Part shown: piece by piece, positions 14,922-23,456 of the stretch
Layout: each line of letters starts with the position of its first letter
How positions within the stretch are numbered: position 1 is the first letter of the stretch
Source: JANLTP01 sp031363055
GTDB lineage: Bacteria; Pseudomonadota; Gammaproteobacteria; Burkholderiales; Burkholderiaceae_E
Assembly: GCA_031363055.1 (NCBI GenBank)
Contig: JANLTP010000143.1
Coordinates: 1-30,521, forward strand
DNA length: 30,521 bases
Direction: 5' to 3'
The notes under the pieces: generated by a model
What the model was told of the DNA's origin: nothing
Databases searched by the model: none
What the model saw: the letters and a program-made list of their open reading frames with translations, nothing else
Made by a program: the position numbers and the translations under genes

Positions 14922-15794
14922 TCAGACTCGGGTGACGTTGACTTTGCCGAACAGACCGGAAGGCCTGACCGTCAACACGCCGATGATCAGCACCAGAGCA
15001 ACCGTCAATTTCAGATCGTTGCCAATCACGAACGCGCCCAACACGTTTTCAAGTACGCCTACGATAAAACCGCCGACCACCGCGCCACCGGGATTGTCGA
15101 TGCCACCGACCAGGGCGCCCGCAAATGCATACAGCAAGATACCGGCCATCATGTTCGGGTCAAGATAGACGATCGGCGCCACCATCATGCCGGCAATGGC
15201 ACCGATCGCTCCGGCTAGCCCCCAGCCGAGCGCCAGCATGGTGTTGACTCGAATTCCGACCAAACGGCTGGAGACCGGGTTTTGGGCCGCCGCCCGCATC
15301 GCCAGTCCCACCGGCGTGTGCTTGAAGAACAAATAAAGCAGCACCAGAACCACCAAGGTCACGCCTATAGAGCCCAGGTCATGATACGAAATCATCGTGC
15401 TACCAAACGGCTGGGTGGTCGGGAACGGGCTCGGAAATGTCTTGATGGTATGGCCGAACAACAAGCCCGCCATACTGTTCAAAATGACCAGCAAGCCGAT
15501 GAACACTACCACCACTGACAGAGTGGAGCCGCCGTCGATGCGCCGGATGATCAGTCGTTCAATGCCAGCGCCCAACAGGAACGCCGCAATCACCGTGAGG
15601 AAAAACGCCACCCAGTAAGGAACGCCGGCCTGGATCAGCATCCAGGCAATAAAGGTCGAGAACATCGCCATTTCGCCCTGCGCGAAATTGATGTGATGGG
15701 TCGATTGATAAATCATGACCAACGCCAGCGCCACACTGGCATAGATTCCGCCGGTGGCCAGACCGGCCAGGACCTGAAGCAATAAAGATTCCAT
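14922..15794 (-). CDS. livH: Branched-chain amino acid-type ABC transporter permease LivH
   Basis: Inner-membrane permease of 290 residues. The N-terminus LLLQVLAGLATGGIYASVALAL and the segment HHINFAQGEMAMFSTFIAWML are diagnostic of LivH. The coupling loop is TPVGLAMRAAAQNPVSSRLVGI near mid-protein, read as two short motifs around RAAAQNP. GGIDNPGGAVVGGFIVGVLEN is the other conserved region. It follows the LivF-type gene by 7 bases, so it is co-transcribed. Confidence 0.93.
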   Translation of the reverse strand: MESLLLQVLAGLATGGIYASVALALVMIYQSTHHINFAQGEMAMFSTFIAWMLIQAGVPYWVAFFLTVIAAFLLGAGIERLIIRRIDGGSTLSVVVVFIGLLVILNSMAGLLFGHTIKTFPSPFPTTQPFGSTMISYHDLGSIGVTLVVLVLLYLFFKHTPVGLAMRAAAQNPVSSRLVGIRVNTMLALGWGLAGAIGAIAGMMVAPIVYLDPNMMAGILLYAFAGALVGGIDNPGGAVVGGFIVGVLENVLGAFVIGNDLKLTVALVLIIGVLTVRPSGLFGKVNVTRV

Positions 15795-15801
15795 GTGTCT
15801 C

Positions 15802-16518
15802 TCAATATCCGAGGTACGAACGACGAACGGCGTCGTTTTGTTTGATCTCGCTGCAGGCGCCCGACACGACCACCCGACCGGTTTCGATCAGGTAGGCGTT
15901 ATCAGCCAGGTCCAGAGCCATCGCAGCATTTTGTTCGACCAGCAGGATAGAGACCTTTTCGCGCTGATTGATGGTTCGAAAGATGCCGAAGATTTCCTTG
16001 ACGATCAACGGCGCCAGCCCGAACGACGGTTCGTCGAGCAGTAGCACCTTGGGTCGCAGCATCAGTGCACGCGACACCGCCAGCATCTGCTGTTCACCAC
16101 CCGAGAGGGTGCCGGCCTGCTGATGCCGGCGCTCTTTGAGTCTGGGGAAGTAGCCGTAAATACGCTCGAAGTCGCCTTCCACTTCGGCCTTGTTGCGCCG
16201 GGTGTAGGCGCCGAGGCGCAGATTTTCTTCAGTGCTCAAGTTCACAAAGGTGCCGCGTCCATCCGGCACGTGGGCAACGCCCAGACGCACGATATCTTCG
16301 GTCGCCTTGCCTTCGATCGGTTGGCCTTCAAACAGGATCTGACCCTGCGTCTTCACCATCATCTGGCACAAGGCGCGCAAGGTGGTGGTCTTGCCTGCGC
16401 CATTGGCACCGAGCAAGGTCGTGATGGAGCCTTTGCCGATCGCAAAATTCAGACCATGCAAGACCTTCGTCTGGCCATAGGCCGCATGCAGACCCTTGAC
16501 TTCCAGTATGTTGCTCAC
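15802..16518 (-). CDS. livF: Branched-chain amino acid-type ABC transporter ATPase LivF
   Basis: One of the two ATPases of the importer, 238 residues. Walker A GANGAGKT is at 37-44. Further motifs are VAHVPDGRGTFVNLSTEENL (family-specific, after the Q-loop), signature LSGGEQQM, and Walker B VLLLDEP. The C-terminus ending RRSYLGY is the standard LivF tail. The start overlaps the LivG-type stop by 4 bases (ATGA). Confidence 0.94.
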   Translation of the reverse strand: MSNILEVKGLHAAYGQTKVLHGLNFAIGKGSITTLLGANGAGKTTTLRALCQMMVKTQGQILFEGQPIEGKATEDIVRLGVAHVPDGRGTFVNLSTEENLRLGAYTRRNKAEVEGDFERIYGYFPRLKERRHQQAGTLSGGEQQMLAVSRALMLRPKVLLLDEPSFGLAPLIVKEIFGIFRTINQREKVSILLVEQNAAMALDLADNAYLIETGRVVVSGACSEIKQNDAVRRSYLGY

Positions 16519-17312
16519 GGTGTGTCGTCTCCGGTGCCCAGATAGGCGGCAATGACATCAGGATGCGCCTGCACCTGGGCGGGCGTGCCTTCGGCAATCT
16601 TCTTGCCAAAGTTCAGCGCGACGACCTTGTCTGAAATACTCATCACCATGCTCATGTGATGCTCGACCAAGAGAACGGTAATTGACAGCTTGTCGCGAAT
16701 CCGGCGAATCAGCGTGCCCAACTCGTCGACTTCCTGGTGATTCAATCCGGCGGCCGGCTCATCGAGCAATAATAATCGCGGTTCAGCCGCCAGCGCACGC
16801 GCAAACTCGACGCGCTTCTGGGTACCGAAGGGCAAGTCCGCGACCCGCACATGGGCCACCGATTTCAGGTCGAGCAAGTCGATCATTTCGTCGACCTTGG
16901 CTTGCGACGAGCGCTCTTCTCGACGCACGCCCGAACCGCGCAAGGCGTTCGCCAGAAAACCGGTTTGGGTGCGGCAATGCCGGCCGACCTCGACATTTTG
17001 CTGGACCGACATGGTCCGGAACAGCGCCAGATTCTGAAAGGTGCGGCCCAGCCCCATGCCGGCAATCAGATGTATGGGTTGCTTGTTCAGCTCGGTGCCA
17101 TCGTAGGTAATGCGGCCGGCCTGACAATCGTAGAGCCGTGACAGGCAGTTGAACAAGGTTGTCTTGCCGGCACCGTTCGGGCCGATCAATCCGCAGATCT
17201 GGCCCGGCGCAATGTCGAACGAGACGCCGTCCAAGGCAATGATGCCACCGAATCTTACGGATACCCCATCAACGACCAGCAAGGGCCGTATGTCTCTAGT
17301 TGGTTCGGACAT
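16515..17312 (-). CDS. livG: Branched-chain amino acid-type ABC transporter ATPase LivG
   Basis: Second ATPase of the importer and first gene of the operon, 265 residues. Walker A GPNGAGKT is at 44-51, followed by GLGRTFQNLALF (Q-loop). The signature is LPFGTQKRVEFARAL, the relaxed form usual in LivG, and Walker B is LLLLDEPAAGLN. The ending VIAAYLG is typical. A GGTGG sequence before the ATG may serve as ribosome site. A TTGACA is present about 60 bases upstream (17373-17378, minus strand), but without a clear -10. Confidence 0.94.
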   Translation of the reverse strand: MSEPTRDIRPLLVVDGVSVRFGGIIALDGVSFDIAPGQICGLIGPNGAGKTTLFNCLSRLYDCQAGRITYDGTELNKQPIHLIAGMGLGRTFQNLALFRTMSVQQNVEVGRHCRTQTGFLANALRGSGVRREERSSQAKVDEMIDLLDLKSVAHVRVADLPFGTQKRVEFARALAAEPRLLLLDEPAAGLNHQEVDELGTLIRRIRDKLSITVLLVEHHMSMVMSISDKVVALNFGKKIAEGTPAQVQAHPDVIAAYLGTGDDTP

Positions 17313-17523
17313 ACGCCGCCACCATCCTTAATTATTGTTCGAGGACGCTTTGTCGCAGAATTAGGGCCTGTGTGTCAAGTGGTTACTCGCGCATCGTCGC
17401 TTATTCTCGACCGACTCGGCGATTTGAAATGAGTCGGCTGCTCACAACAGTGGAAAAGCACCACGCCGGTGCGCAAGCGTTCGGCGGCTATAATTGAAGG
17501 TTTGGTTGAACTGAGGAGAGACA
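17313..17523. other. Divergent intergenic region livG / yajC with a 7-bp dyad
   Basis: The 211-bp region carries no gene. It has an inverted repeat CCGACTC (17411-17417) and GAGTCGG (17431-17437) with a 13-base spacer, a candidate regulator site. A minus-strand TTGACA is at 17373-17378 and a plus-strand TATAAT at 17489-17494. Confidence 0.4.
17489..17494 (+). promoter_or_regulatory. Consensus -10 box of the yajC-secDF operon
   Basis: Perfect TATAAT, 29 bases before the yajC ATG, leaving room for a short leader with the GAGGAGAG ribosome site. The -35 region (around CCGGTG) is poor. Confidence 0.6.
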
Positions 17524-17868
17524 ATGATTTCCAGCGCATGGGCCCAAGGCTTCGGAGGCGCATCCGATCCAATGATCCAGTTTTTACCGATCATTTTAAT
17601 GTTCGTGGTTTTGTACTTCCTCATGATCCGCCCGCAAATGAAGCGTCAGAAGGAAGCAAAATCGATGATGGAATCACTCAAAAAAGGTGATGAGGTAGTG
17701 ACCTCCGGCGGCATTCTGGGCAAGATCGTCAAAGTTGGCGACAGCTACGTCACCCTTGAAGTGTCGAAGCTGGCCGCGGTCAAAGGTGAGTCAGAAAGCG
17801 TTGAAATCAACGTTCAGAAGGCGGCCATCGGAACCCTGCTGCCAAACGGCACCATCAAAGCGATCTAG
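17524..17868 (+). CDS. yajC: Sec translocon accessory protein YajC
   Basis: Small inner-membrane subunit of the SecDF-YajC complex that helps SecYEG during export. 114 residues. A single hydrophobic helix (IQFLPIILMFVVLYFLMI, about 18-35) is followed by RPQMKRQKEAKSMMESLKKGDEVVTSGGILGKI, the family hallmark. A strong ribosome site (GAGGAGAG) lies upstream. It is followed by secD after 69 bases, which contain a short repeat at the yajC stop. Confidence 0.96.
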   Translation: MISSAWAQGFGGASDPMIQFLPIILMFVVLYFLMIRPQMKRQKEAKSMMESLKKGDEVVTSGGILGKIVKVGDSYVTLEVSKLAAVKGESESVEINVQKAAIGTLLPNGTIKAI

Positions 17869-17890
17869 CGCGATCCAGCGCGAAATCAAA
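17861..17890 (+). repeat. 10-bp tandem repeat at the yajC stop codon
   Basis: CGATCTAGCG (17861-17870) is followed by CGATCCAGCG (17871-17880), one mismatch in ten, and a third diverged copy beginning CGAAATC. The first copy contains the last Ile codon and the TAG stop. This is the only array of the set on the plus strand. Confidence 0.65.
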
Positions 17891-17937
17891 CTGGCGCGAT
17901 ATTCTTCGCAACCGAAATTGAGCGAGGCCCGGGCAAC

Positions 17938-19800
17938 GTGAATCGATATCCGATCTGGAAGTACCTGATTATGGCCGTGGCGTTGAGCTTCGGCTTGCTC
18001 TACACCTTGCCGAATTTTTTTGGCGAGGCGCCGGCCGTACAAATATCGAGCAGCAAGGCGACGGTAAAAATCGATACCGCGTTGCTGGCCCGGGTTGAAG
18101 AAGCGCTGAAAAAGTCTGGCATACAACACACTGGCGTGCAGTTCGACGGCAACTCGATAAAAGTCCGCTTTGCCGATCCCGACACCCAGACCAAAGCGCG
18201 CGATGCGCTGAGCGCTACTCTGGTACCGGACCCGAACGAACCGGTCTATATCGTTGCGCTGAATTTGTTATCGAATTCGCCACGCTGGTTGACCAGCATT
18301 GGCGCACTGCCCATGTATCTCGGCCTCGATTTGCGCGGCGGCGTACACTTTTTATTGCAGGTCGACACCAAGCAAGCGCTCAACAAGCGCGTCGACGGCA
18401 CGGTTAGCGATCTGCGCAGTCTGCTGCGTGACAAGAACGTGCGTCATGCCGGCATCGTGCGCGACGGCAATCAGGTCGAAGTGAAATTTCGCGAGCGCGA
18501 GACACTTGATAAGGCACGTGGCATCATCAGTGACAGCAACTCTGGATTGGGCGTCACCGACCGCAGCGACGGCGCTGACCTCAAATTGTCGATTACTCTG
18601 AAGCCCGAGTTCGAGCGCGAAGTGCTTGAAAGCGCCCTGACCCAGAACATGACCACCTTGAGTAACCGGGTCAACGAACTCGGGGTCGCCGAACCGGTCA
18701 TTCAACGGCAGGGCTCAGACCGTATCGTGGTGCAGTTGCCTGGCGTACAGGACCCCGCCAAGGCCAAGGATATTCTGGGCCGCACGGCAACCCTCGAGGC
18801 GCGTCTGGTTGACCTGTCGCAGCAAGCCACCAGTGCCGCCATTGGCGATGGCGCGGTGCCGTTTGGTAGCGAATTGTTCAAGGTCGGTCGAGGTGCGCCG
18901 GTCGTGTTGAAGAAGCAGGCGATTTTTACCGGCGAACAACTCAGCGGTGCCCAGGCGACGTTTGATGAAAACCAGAAGGCCGCCGTTGCCATCAATCTGA
19001 ACGAAGCCGCCGGTCGCGTCATGCGCGAAGTCTCGCGCGAAAACATCAAAAAGCCGATGGCCGTGGTGCTGTTCGAACGGGGTCGTGGCGAAGTGCTGAC
19101 GGTCGCCACCATCCAGTCCGAGCTGGGTTCGCGTTTTCAGATCACCAACATGGACAGCTCGCAGGCCGCCAACGATCTCGCGCTGCTGCTGCGCGCCGGC
19201 GCGTTGGCCGCGCCGATGGAAATTATTGAAGAGCGAACCATTGGCCCCAGTCTGGGCGCCGAAAATATTCAAAAGGGCTTCGATAGCGTCAAGTACGGCT
19301 TCGCCGCCATTGCGCTATTCATGATCGGCTACTACCTGTTGTTCGGTGCCCTCTCGACCATTGCGCTGGGCGTCAATCTTTTGCTGCTGGTGGCGATGTT
19401 ATCGCTGTTGCAGGCCACCCTGACCTTGCCCGGCATGGCCGCCATCGCCTTGACCCTGGGCATGGCGATCGACGCCAACGTGCTGATCAACGAGCGGGTT
19501 CGCGAGGAGTTGCGTAACGGCGCCTCGCCGCAGGCAGCGATCTCGACCGGCTTCGAGCGCGCCTGGGGCACGATCCTCGACTCCAACGTAACGACGCTGA
19601 TCGCCGGCCTGGCCCTGTTGGTGTTTGGCTCGGGGCCGGTCAAGGGCTTCGCGACGGTCCACTGCCTCGGTATTCTGACCTCCATGTTCTCGGCGGTATT
19701 TTTCGCGCGCGGCCTGGTCAATCTCTGGTACGGAAGCCAGAAGAAATTGTCCGGCGTATCCATCGGTCAGGTCTGGAAACCGGATACGACTGCGCCGTAA
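17938..19800 (+). CDS. secD: Protein translocase subunit SecD
   Basis: Inner-membrane subunit using the proton gradient to pull proteins across after SecYEG. 620 residues, standard for proteobacteria. It starts at GTG with MNRYPIWKYLIMAVAL and the first helix, then LPNFFGEAPAVQIS. The conserved LGLDLRGGVHFLLQVD lies near 128-143. A large periplasmic P1 domain follows, and the C-terminal five-helix region contains GMAIDANVLINERVREEL near residue 508. The downstream ATG of secF follows after 54 bases. The GTG start is supported because family members start at this residue. Confidence 0.97.
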   Translation: MNRYPIWKYLIMAVALSFGLLYTLPNFFGEAPAVQISSSKATVKIDTALLARVEEALKKSGIQHTGVQFDGNSIKVRFADPDTQTKARDALSATLVPDPNEPVYIVALNLLSNSPRWLTSIGALPMYLGLDLRGGVHFLLQVDTKQALNKRVDGTVSDLRSLLRDKNVRHAGIVRDGNQVEVKFRERETLDKARGIISDSNSGLGVTDRSDGADLKLSITLKPEFEREVLESALTQNMTTLSNRVNELGVAEPVIQRQGSDRIVVQLPGVQDPAKAKDILGRTATLEARLVDLSQQATSAAIGDGAVPFGSELFKVGRGAPVVLKKQAIFTGEQLSGAQATFDENQKAAVAINLNEAAGRVMREVSRENIKKPMAVVLFERGRGEVLTVATIQSELGSRFQITNMDSSQAANDLALLLRAGALAAPMEIIEERTIGPSLGAENIQKGFDSVKYGFAAIALFMIGYYLLFGALSTIALGVNLLLLVAMLSLLQATLTLPGMAAIALTLGMAIDANVLINERVREELRNGASPQAAISTGFERAWGTILDSNVTTLIAGLALLVFGSGPVKGFATVHCLGILTSMFSAVFFARGLVNLWYGSQKKLSGVSIGQVWKPDTTAP

Positions 19801-19854
19801 GGTCCTGCCGCAGATAACGCGGTCGGCGAACTCGACATTTTGATAGGGATTTAC

Positions 19855-20790
19855 ATGGAATTTTTCAGGATCAAGCGCGACATCCCGTTCATGCGGCATG
19901 CGCTGATCTTCAACATCATTTCGCTGGTGACGTTTCTTTTGGCGGTATTTTTTCTGAGCACTCGAGGCCTGCATCTGTCGATCGAGTTCACCGGCGGAAC
20001 CGTCATGGAAGTGGCCTATCCGCAGTCAGCCGATCTCGAGAAAATTCGCAAGACCGTTGAATTGATGGGTTTTGCCGACGCGCAGGTGCAGACCTTCGGC
20101 ACCTCAAAAGATGTCATGATCCGACTACCCTTGAAGAAGGGCGTGACCACTGCACAGCTCTCTGACGAAGTGTTCTCTGCACTGAACAAGGCAACCCCGG
20201 GTGTCGAGCGGCGCCGGGTCGAATTTGTCGGACCCCAGGTCGGTGAGGAACTGGCGGTTGACGGTGCCAAGGCCTTGCTTTTCGTGGTCATCGGCATTGT
20301 CATCTACCTGGCGTTGCGCTTCGAATGGAAGTTTGCGATCGCCGCCATCATCGCGAACATGCATGACGTCATCATCATTCTCGGCTTCTTCGCATTTTTC
20401 CAATGGGAGTTCTCGCTGTCGGTGCTGGCTGCCGTACTGGCAGTGCTCGGCTATTCGGTCAACGAGTCGGTGGTGATCTTCGATCGAATCCGCGAGAACT
20501 TTCGCAAGATGCGCAAGGCCAGTACCGTCGAAGTGATCGACAGCGCCATCACGCGCACGATTTCGCGCACCATCATTACCCACGGCAGCACACAAATGAT
20601 GGTTCTGGCGATGTTGATCTGGGGTGGGCCAACCTTGTTCTACTTCGCGTTGGCGTTGACCATCGGCATCTTGTTCGGCATTTATTCCTCGGTGTTCGTA
20701 GCCGCTGCCGTCGCCATGTGGCTTGGCGTGAAGCGCGAGGATCTGATCAAGCCCATCAAGAAGAAGGAAGGCGAACCGGAGTTGCCTTGA
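19855..20790 (+). CDS. secF: Protein translocase subunit SecF
   Basis: Partner of SecD, 311 residues with six membrane helices. The ATG at 19855 gives MEFFRIKRDIPFMRHAL, matching the family start, with TAGGGA 6 bases upstream. A TTG 15 bases earlier is open but unlikely. STRGLHLSIEFTGGTVMEV is the SecD/F signature region, and GYSVNESVVIFDRIRENFR near residue 199 is the conserved helix-4 motif. Ends in a charged tail (KKKEGEPELP). Confidence 0.97.
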   Translation: MEFFRIKRDIPFMRHALIFNIISLVTFLLAVFFLSTRGLHLSIEFTGGTVMEVAYPQSADLEKIRKTVELMGFADAQVQTFGTSKDVMIRLPLKKGVTTAQLSDEVFSALNKATPGVERRRVEFVGPQVGEELAVDGAKALLFVVIGIVIYLALRFEWKFAIAAIIANMHDVIIILGFFAFFQWEFSLSVLAAVLAVLGYSVNESVVIFDRIRENFRKMRKASTVEVIDSAITRTISRTIITHGSTQMMVLAMLIWGGPTLFYFALALTIGILFGIYSSVFVAAAVAMWLGVKREDLIKPIKKKEGEPELP

Positions 20791-20824
20791 ACCGGGCGCC
20801 CAGCCGCCAACAGGATATTGCGCG

Positions 20825-21523
20825 ATGAAGACCACCGTTCGAGTTTGGGATCTGCCGACCCGCAGTTTTCATTGGTCGCTGGTGCTGTTGATGATCTTTT
20901 CGTTTGTCACCGCCAAGGTCGGCGGCAACTGGATGCGCTGGCATTTTTTAAGTGGCTACGCGATCTTGAGCCTGATCAGCTTTCGGGTACTGTGGGGGTT
21001 TGTCGGCGGTCGATACGCTCGCTTCACAAGCTTTTTATTTTCGCCGTCGCAAATTCTTCAGTATGTTCGCGGCGCGCCCGATGCCGTGAAAACCCTTGGG
21101 CACAATCCGATCGGCAGCCTGTCGGTCTTCGCCCTGATCGGCTTCGTCGGTCTGCAGGCGACAACCGGCCTGTTCTCGAACGATGACATCTCCGAGGAAG
21201 GGCCGCTGGTACGCTTTATCAGCAACGCCACCAGCAATTGGTTCACTTCGATTCATCATCTGAACGAGAAAGTACTCATCGTTCTGGTGATCACGCACTT
21301 GGCGGCGGTGCTCTTTTACCTGCTGCGCAAGCGAGAGAATCTCATTCGACCGATGATCAGTGGCGATAAACTTGCCGAGATGCAAGCCGGCGCTGCCGAA
21401 GTTCCTGAACTGAACACCCTCGCTAGCCGCGATGATCGGGGTTCACGCGCGCTGGCGCTGATCTTGCTCGGTATCTGCGCGCTCGTTGTGGCGTTCATCG
21501 TCAATTGGCCCGCCAAAACCTGA
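20825..21523 (+). CDS. Cytochrome b561-family membrane protein (hydrogenase cytochrome-b-like)
   Basis: Di-heme b-type membrane cytochrome of 232 residues, four to five helices. Helix histidines are H16 (RSFHWSLV), H40 (MRWHFLSGY), H144/H145 (TSIHHLNEK) and H158 (VITHLAAV), the ligand pattern of the Ni,Fe-hydrogenase/COG3658-type b561 group. VWDLPTRSFHWSL is the usual opening. A further short hydrophobic helix at the C-terminus (ALILLGICALVVAFIV) is extra. It starts 34 bases after secF and may be co-transcribed by read-through. It faces the operon below, which carries another b561, so a linked electron-transfer role is plausible but unproven. Partner cytochrome c not in the same operon. Confidence 0.85.
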   Translation: MKTTVRVWDLPTRSFHWSLVLLMIFSFVTAKVGGNWMRWHFLSGYAILSLISFRVLWGFVGGRYARFTSFLFSPSQILQYVRGAPDAVKTLGHNPIGSLSVFALIGFVGLQATTGLFSNDDISEEGPLVRFISNATSNWFTSIHHLNEKVLIVLVITHLAAVLFYLLRKRENLIRPMISGDKLAEMQAGAAEVPELNTLASRDDRGSRALALILLGICALVVAFIVNWPAKT

Positions 21524-21571
21524 TGTCCCGCCCGGCACCCGCGAACGATTCATTGCAACTTTGATTATTGT

Positions 21572-21628
21572 CGAGCCGTCGTTTACTGATCGAGCTGTCG
21601 TTTACCGATCGAGGCAACGTTTACTGAT
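21572..21628 (-). repeat. 19-bp tandem repeat, three units, spanning the stop codon of the first YceI gene
   Basis: Units at 21572-21590, 21591-21609 and 21610-21628 with plus-strand form CGAGCYGTCGTTTACTGAT and few mismatches. On the coding strand the first unit begins in the last two codons and includes the TAA stop (21621-21623). Each further unit has a TAA at the same place; because 19 is not a multiple of three, the three TAA codons fall in three different frames. Confidence 0.85.
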
Positions 21629-22220
21629 CGATAACGGCTTCGACCTGAATGGCCAGCCGAACGGCTTCCTCCGGCAATGGAATACCCCGATTCATCCCAA
21701 ACTCCGAGCGCTTGAACGAGCCGTGCACATCGGCACCGCAGACCTCGCGCTTGAGCAGATTATGGGTCATACATTTGAATGAACTGATTTTCAGGGACAC
21801 CGGTTTGGTCACCCCCAGCAGGGTCAATTCACCCGTGACTTCGACCGGGGTATCCGCCTCAAAGCGGCTGAAGCTACCTCGATAGGTAATCAACGGAAAC
21901 TGCTCGGCATTGAAGAAATCCTTGCCGCGCGTCGTCTCACTCATTTTGTTATGGCCAAAGTCGAGCGACGCGGTTTCCATTTGCACTTCAACCGTTCCCG
22001 CTCGAGCAGTGCGATCGAGGGTCACTTTGCCGCTGCTCCGGTTGAAGCGCCCGCGCCACCAGGAAATTCCCAGGTGCGAGGCTTCGAAGCTCGGGTAGGT
22101 ATGTGAAGGATCGATGGTGTACGACTGCGGTTGCGCCAAACCGGACAAGGGCAATACCAGCAGCGATGAACCCAAGGACGCCGCCAAAAGCAAAACTCCA
22201 AACTTCGACTGCAACACCAT
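21621..22220 (-). CDS. YceI-family periplasmic lipid-binding protein (copy 1)
   Basis: Lipocalin-like YceI protein, 199 residues. The ATG at 22220 is chosen because AGGAG lies 5 bases upstream and a clean signal peptide follows (VLLLAASLGSSLLVLPLSGLA, cleavage after LAQ or LA). A start 27 bases further upstream is possible. The mature part opens with YTIDPSHTYPSFEASHLGIS and has ETASLDFGHNKMSETTRGKDFFNAEQFPLITYRGSF, family hallmarks interrupted by no gaps. YceI proteins bind polyisoprenoids such as quinones in the periplasm. It is the last gene of the cytochrome c'-b561-YceI-YceI operon. Confidence 0.9.
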   Translation of the reverse strand: MVLQSKFGVLLLAASLGSSLLVLPLSGLAQPQSYTIDPSHTYPSFEASHLGISWWRGRFNRSSGKVTLDRTARAGTVEVQMETASLDFGHNKMSETTRGKDFFNAEQFPLITYRGSFSRFEADTPVEVTGELTLLGVTKPVSLKISSFKCMTHNLLKREVCGADVHGSFKRSEFGMNRGIPLPEEAVRLAIQVEAVIDQ

Positions 22221-22246
22221 ACAGACTCCTGAAAATCGAACTGCCA

Positions 22247-22291
22247 AACCTTAAATCGTCGAACTACCGATCGTCGAACTGCCGATCGACG
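22247..22291 (-). repeat. 15-bp tandem repeat, about three units, starting at the stop codon of the second YceI gene
   Basis: AACTACCGATCGTCG (22262-22276) and AACTGCCGATCGACG (22277-22291) differ at two places; 22247-22261 is a weaker third copy sharing the ATCGTCG end. The array begins at the base after the TAG stop (22292-22294). The second unit read on the minus strand has another TAG. Confidence 0.75.
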
Positions 22292-22855
22292 CTAGCGCGC
22301 CGTGACGATGCGAAACTTGATGATGACTTCGTCGGCAACCACCGAAGTATCGCGCCACTCGCCTTCGCCAATCGCAAAGAAACTTCGCTTGATCGGCACC
22401 TGGCCGTCGAACATCCGAAACGCACCTTCGTCTTTCCAGCTCAGGTTGGCCAGCACATCGCCGGTTTTCCCTTTCAGACTGAGCTTGCCGGCGGCCTCGA
22501 TTCGATTGGCGCTCACTACGCGAGCCGACGAAATCGTGACGGTGGCCTTTGGGAAACGCGCACTGTCGAACCAATCCTTTTTGCGAACCTCATCGTTATA
22601 GTCATCCAGACCCTTGCCCAGGTCAAAGCTGGCCATATCAATATCGAGGTTGGCGCGCGCTTGCTCGACTTTCGACGGATCGAAGCTGATCTGCGCATTG
22701 AACTTGGTGAACTGACCATTGATTGGCACATTCATTTGCTTGAAGGTCGCGCTGATGCTGCTCTTGGCGGCATCGAGCGCCTGCGCGTGCGACCACCCGC
22801 TCGACAGCAGAGTAAGGACCGCAGTCAGCAGCCAAGAGACGGGGATAACCTTCAT
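22292..22855 (-). CDS. YceI-family periplasmic lipid-binding protein (copy 2)
   Basis: 187 residues, with signal peptide MKVIPVSWLLTAVLTLLSS (cleavage near SHA). Mature YceI features are ISATFKQMNVPINGQFTKF, MASFDLG, DYNDEVRKKDWFDSARFPKATV and SAR, in family order. It resembles copy 1 in fold but is clearly diverged, so the duplication is old. It begins 4 bases after the b561 stop (TGAAGTCATG), so it is coupled to that gene. The likely ligand is an isoprenoid quinone or similar lipid, which fits the neighbouring quinone-linked cytochrome; this is inference. Confidence 0.9.
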   Translation of the reverse strand: MKVIPVSWLLTAVLTLLSSGWSHAQALDAAKSSISATFKQMNVPINGQFTKFNAQISFDPSKVEQARANLDIDMASFDLGKGLDDYNDEVRKKDWFDSARFPKATVTISSARVVSANRIEAAGKLSLKGKTGDVLANLSWKDEGAFRMFDGQVPIKRSFFAIGEGEWRDTSVVADEVIIKFRIVTAR

Positions 22856-22859
22856 GACT

Positions 22860-23456
22860 TCAACGACTCCAACGCAGCATGCGACGCAAAGTGTCGTCGC
22901 GGTTCACCCAATGATGTTTGAAGGCAGCCAGAATGTGTATCAAAACCAGGCTCGCCATACTCATGCTGAAGCCATAGTGGACCATTTTCATGAAATCCTT
23001 GAGGCCAGCCTCGCGTCCGATCAGATCCGGCAGCGGCAGGATTCCCAAATAAACCGTTTGCACCCCGGCAGATGAACTATAAAGCCAGCCGCTGATCGGG
23101 GTCGCGAACATCAGCCCATACAACAACGCGTGAGCCAGACGCGCGGCTGACCGTTGCCAACCGCTGCCAAGCGCCAGCGGCGGCCGATGCCAATGTCGCC
23201 AGACCAGCCGCAGCCAAAACAAGCCGAATACCGTCACCCCTAGCCACTTGTGCCAAGCGTAGAACTTAAGTTTGGACGGTGAAAAAGGCAGCGGCACCAT
23301 AAAAAGGCCCAGCGCAAAACCGGCAAAAAGCAAAACCGCAACCAGCCAATGCAGACTGATTGCGGTTCGGGTGTAGGCCTTTTCCGGATTCAATGGCCGG
23401 TGCTGCTTACTCTTTTCTGAACTCGTCGTGACAGCCCTTGCAGGCTTTGCCGACAT
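22860..23456 (-). CDS. Cytochrome b561
   Basis: Di-heme inner-membrane cytochrome of the bacterial b561 family, about 178-198 residues with four helices. The sequence YTRTAISLHWLVAVLLFAG interrupted by none is the family opening; further helix histidines are in FYAWHKWLG, RLAHALLYG and MVHYGFSM/LIHILAAFKHH, and the C-terminus has the usual HHWVNRDDTLRRML. Start is uncertain: ATG 23456 overlaps the end of the cytochrome c' gene by 50 bases, while a TTG at 23393 starts 13 bases after it (MNPEKAYTR). Longer upstream extensions are surely shadows of the cytochrome c' frame. It exchanges electrons with the quinone pool; the partner is probably the cytochrome c' or the YceI ligand (inference). Confidence 0.88.
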   Translation of the reverse strand: MSAKPARAVTTSSEKSKQHRPLNPEKAYTRTAISLHWLVAVLLFAGFALGLFMVPLPFSPSKLKFYAWHKWLGVTVFGLFWLRLVWRHWHRPPLALGSGWQRSAARLAHALLYGLMFATPISGWLYSSSAGVQTVYLGILPLPDLIGREAGLKDFMKMVHYGFSMSMASLVLIHILAAFKHHWVNRDDTLRRMLRWSR

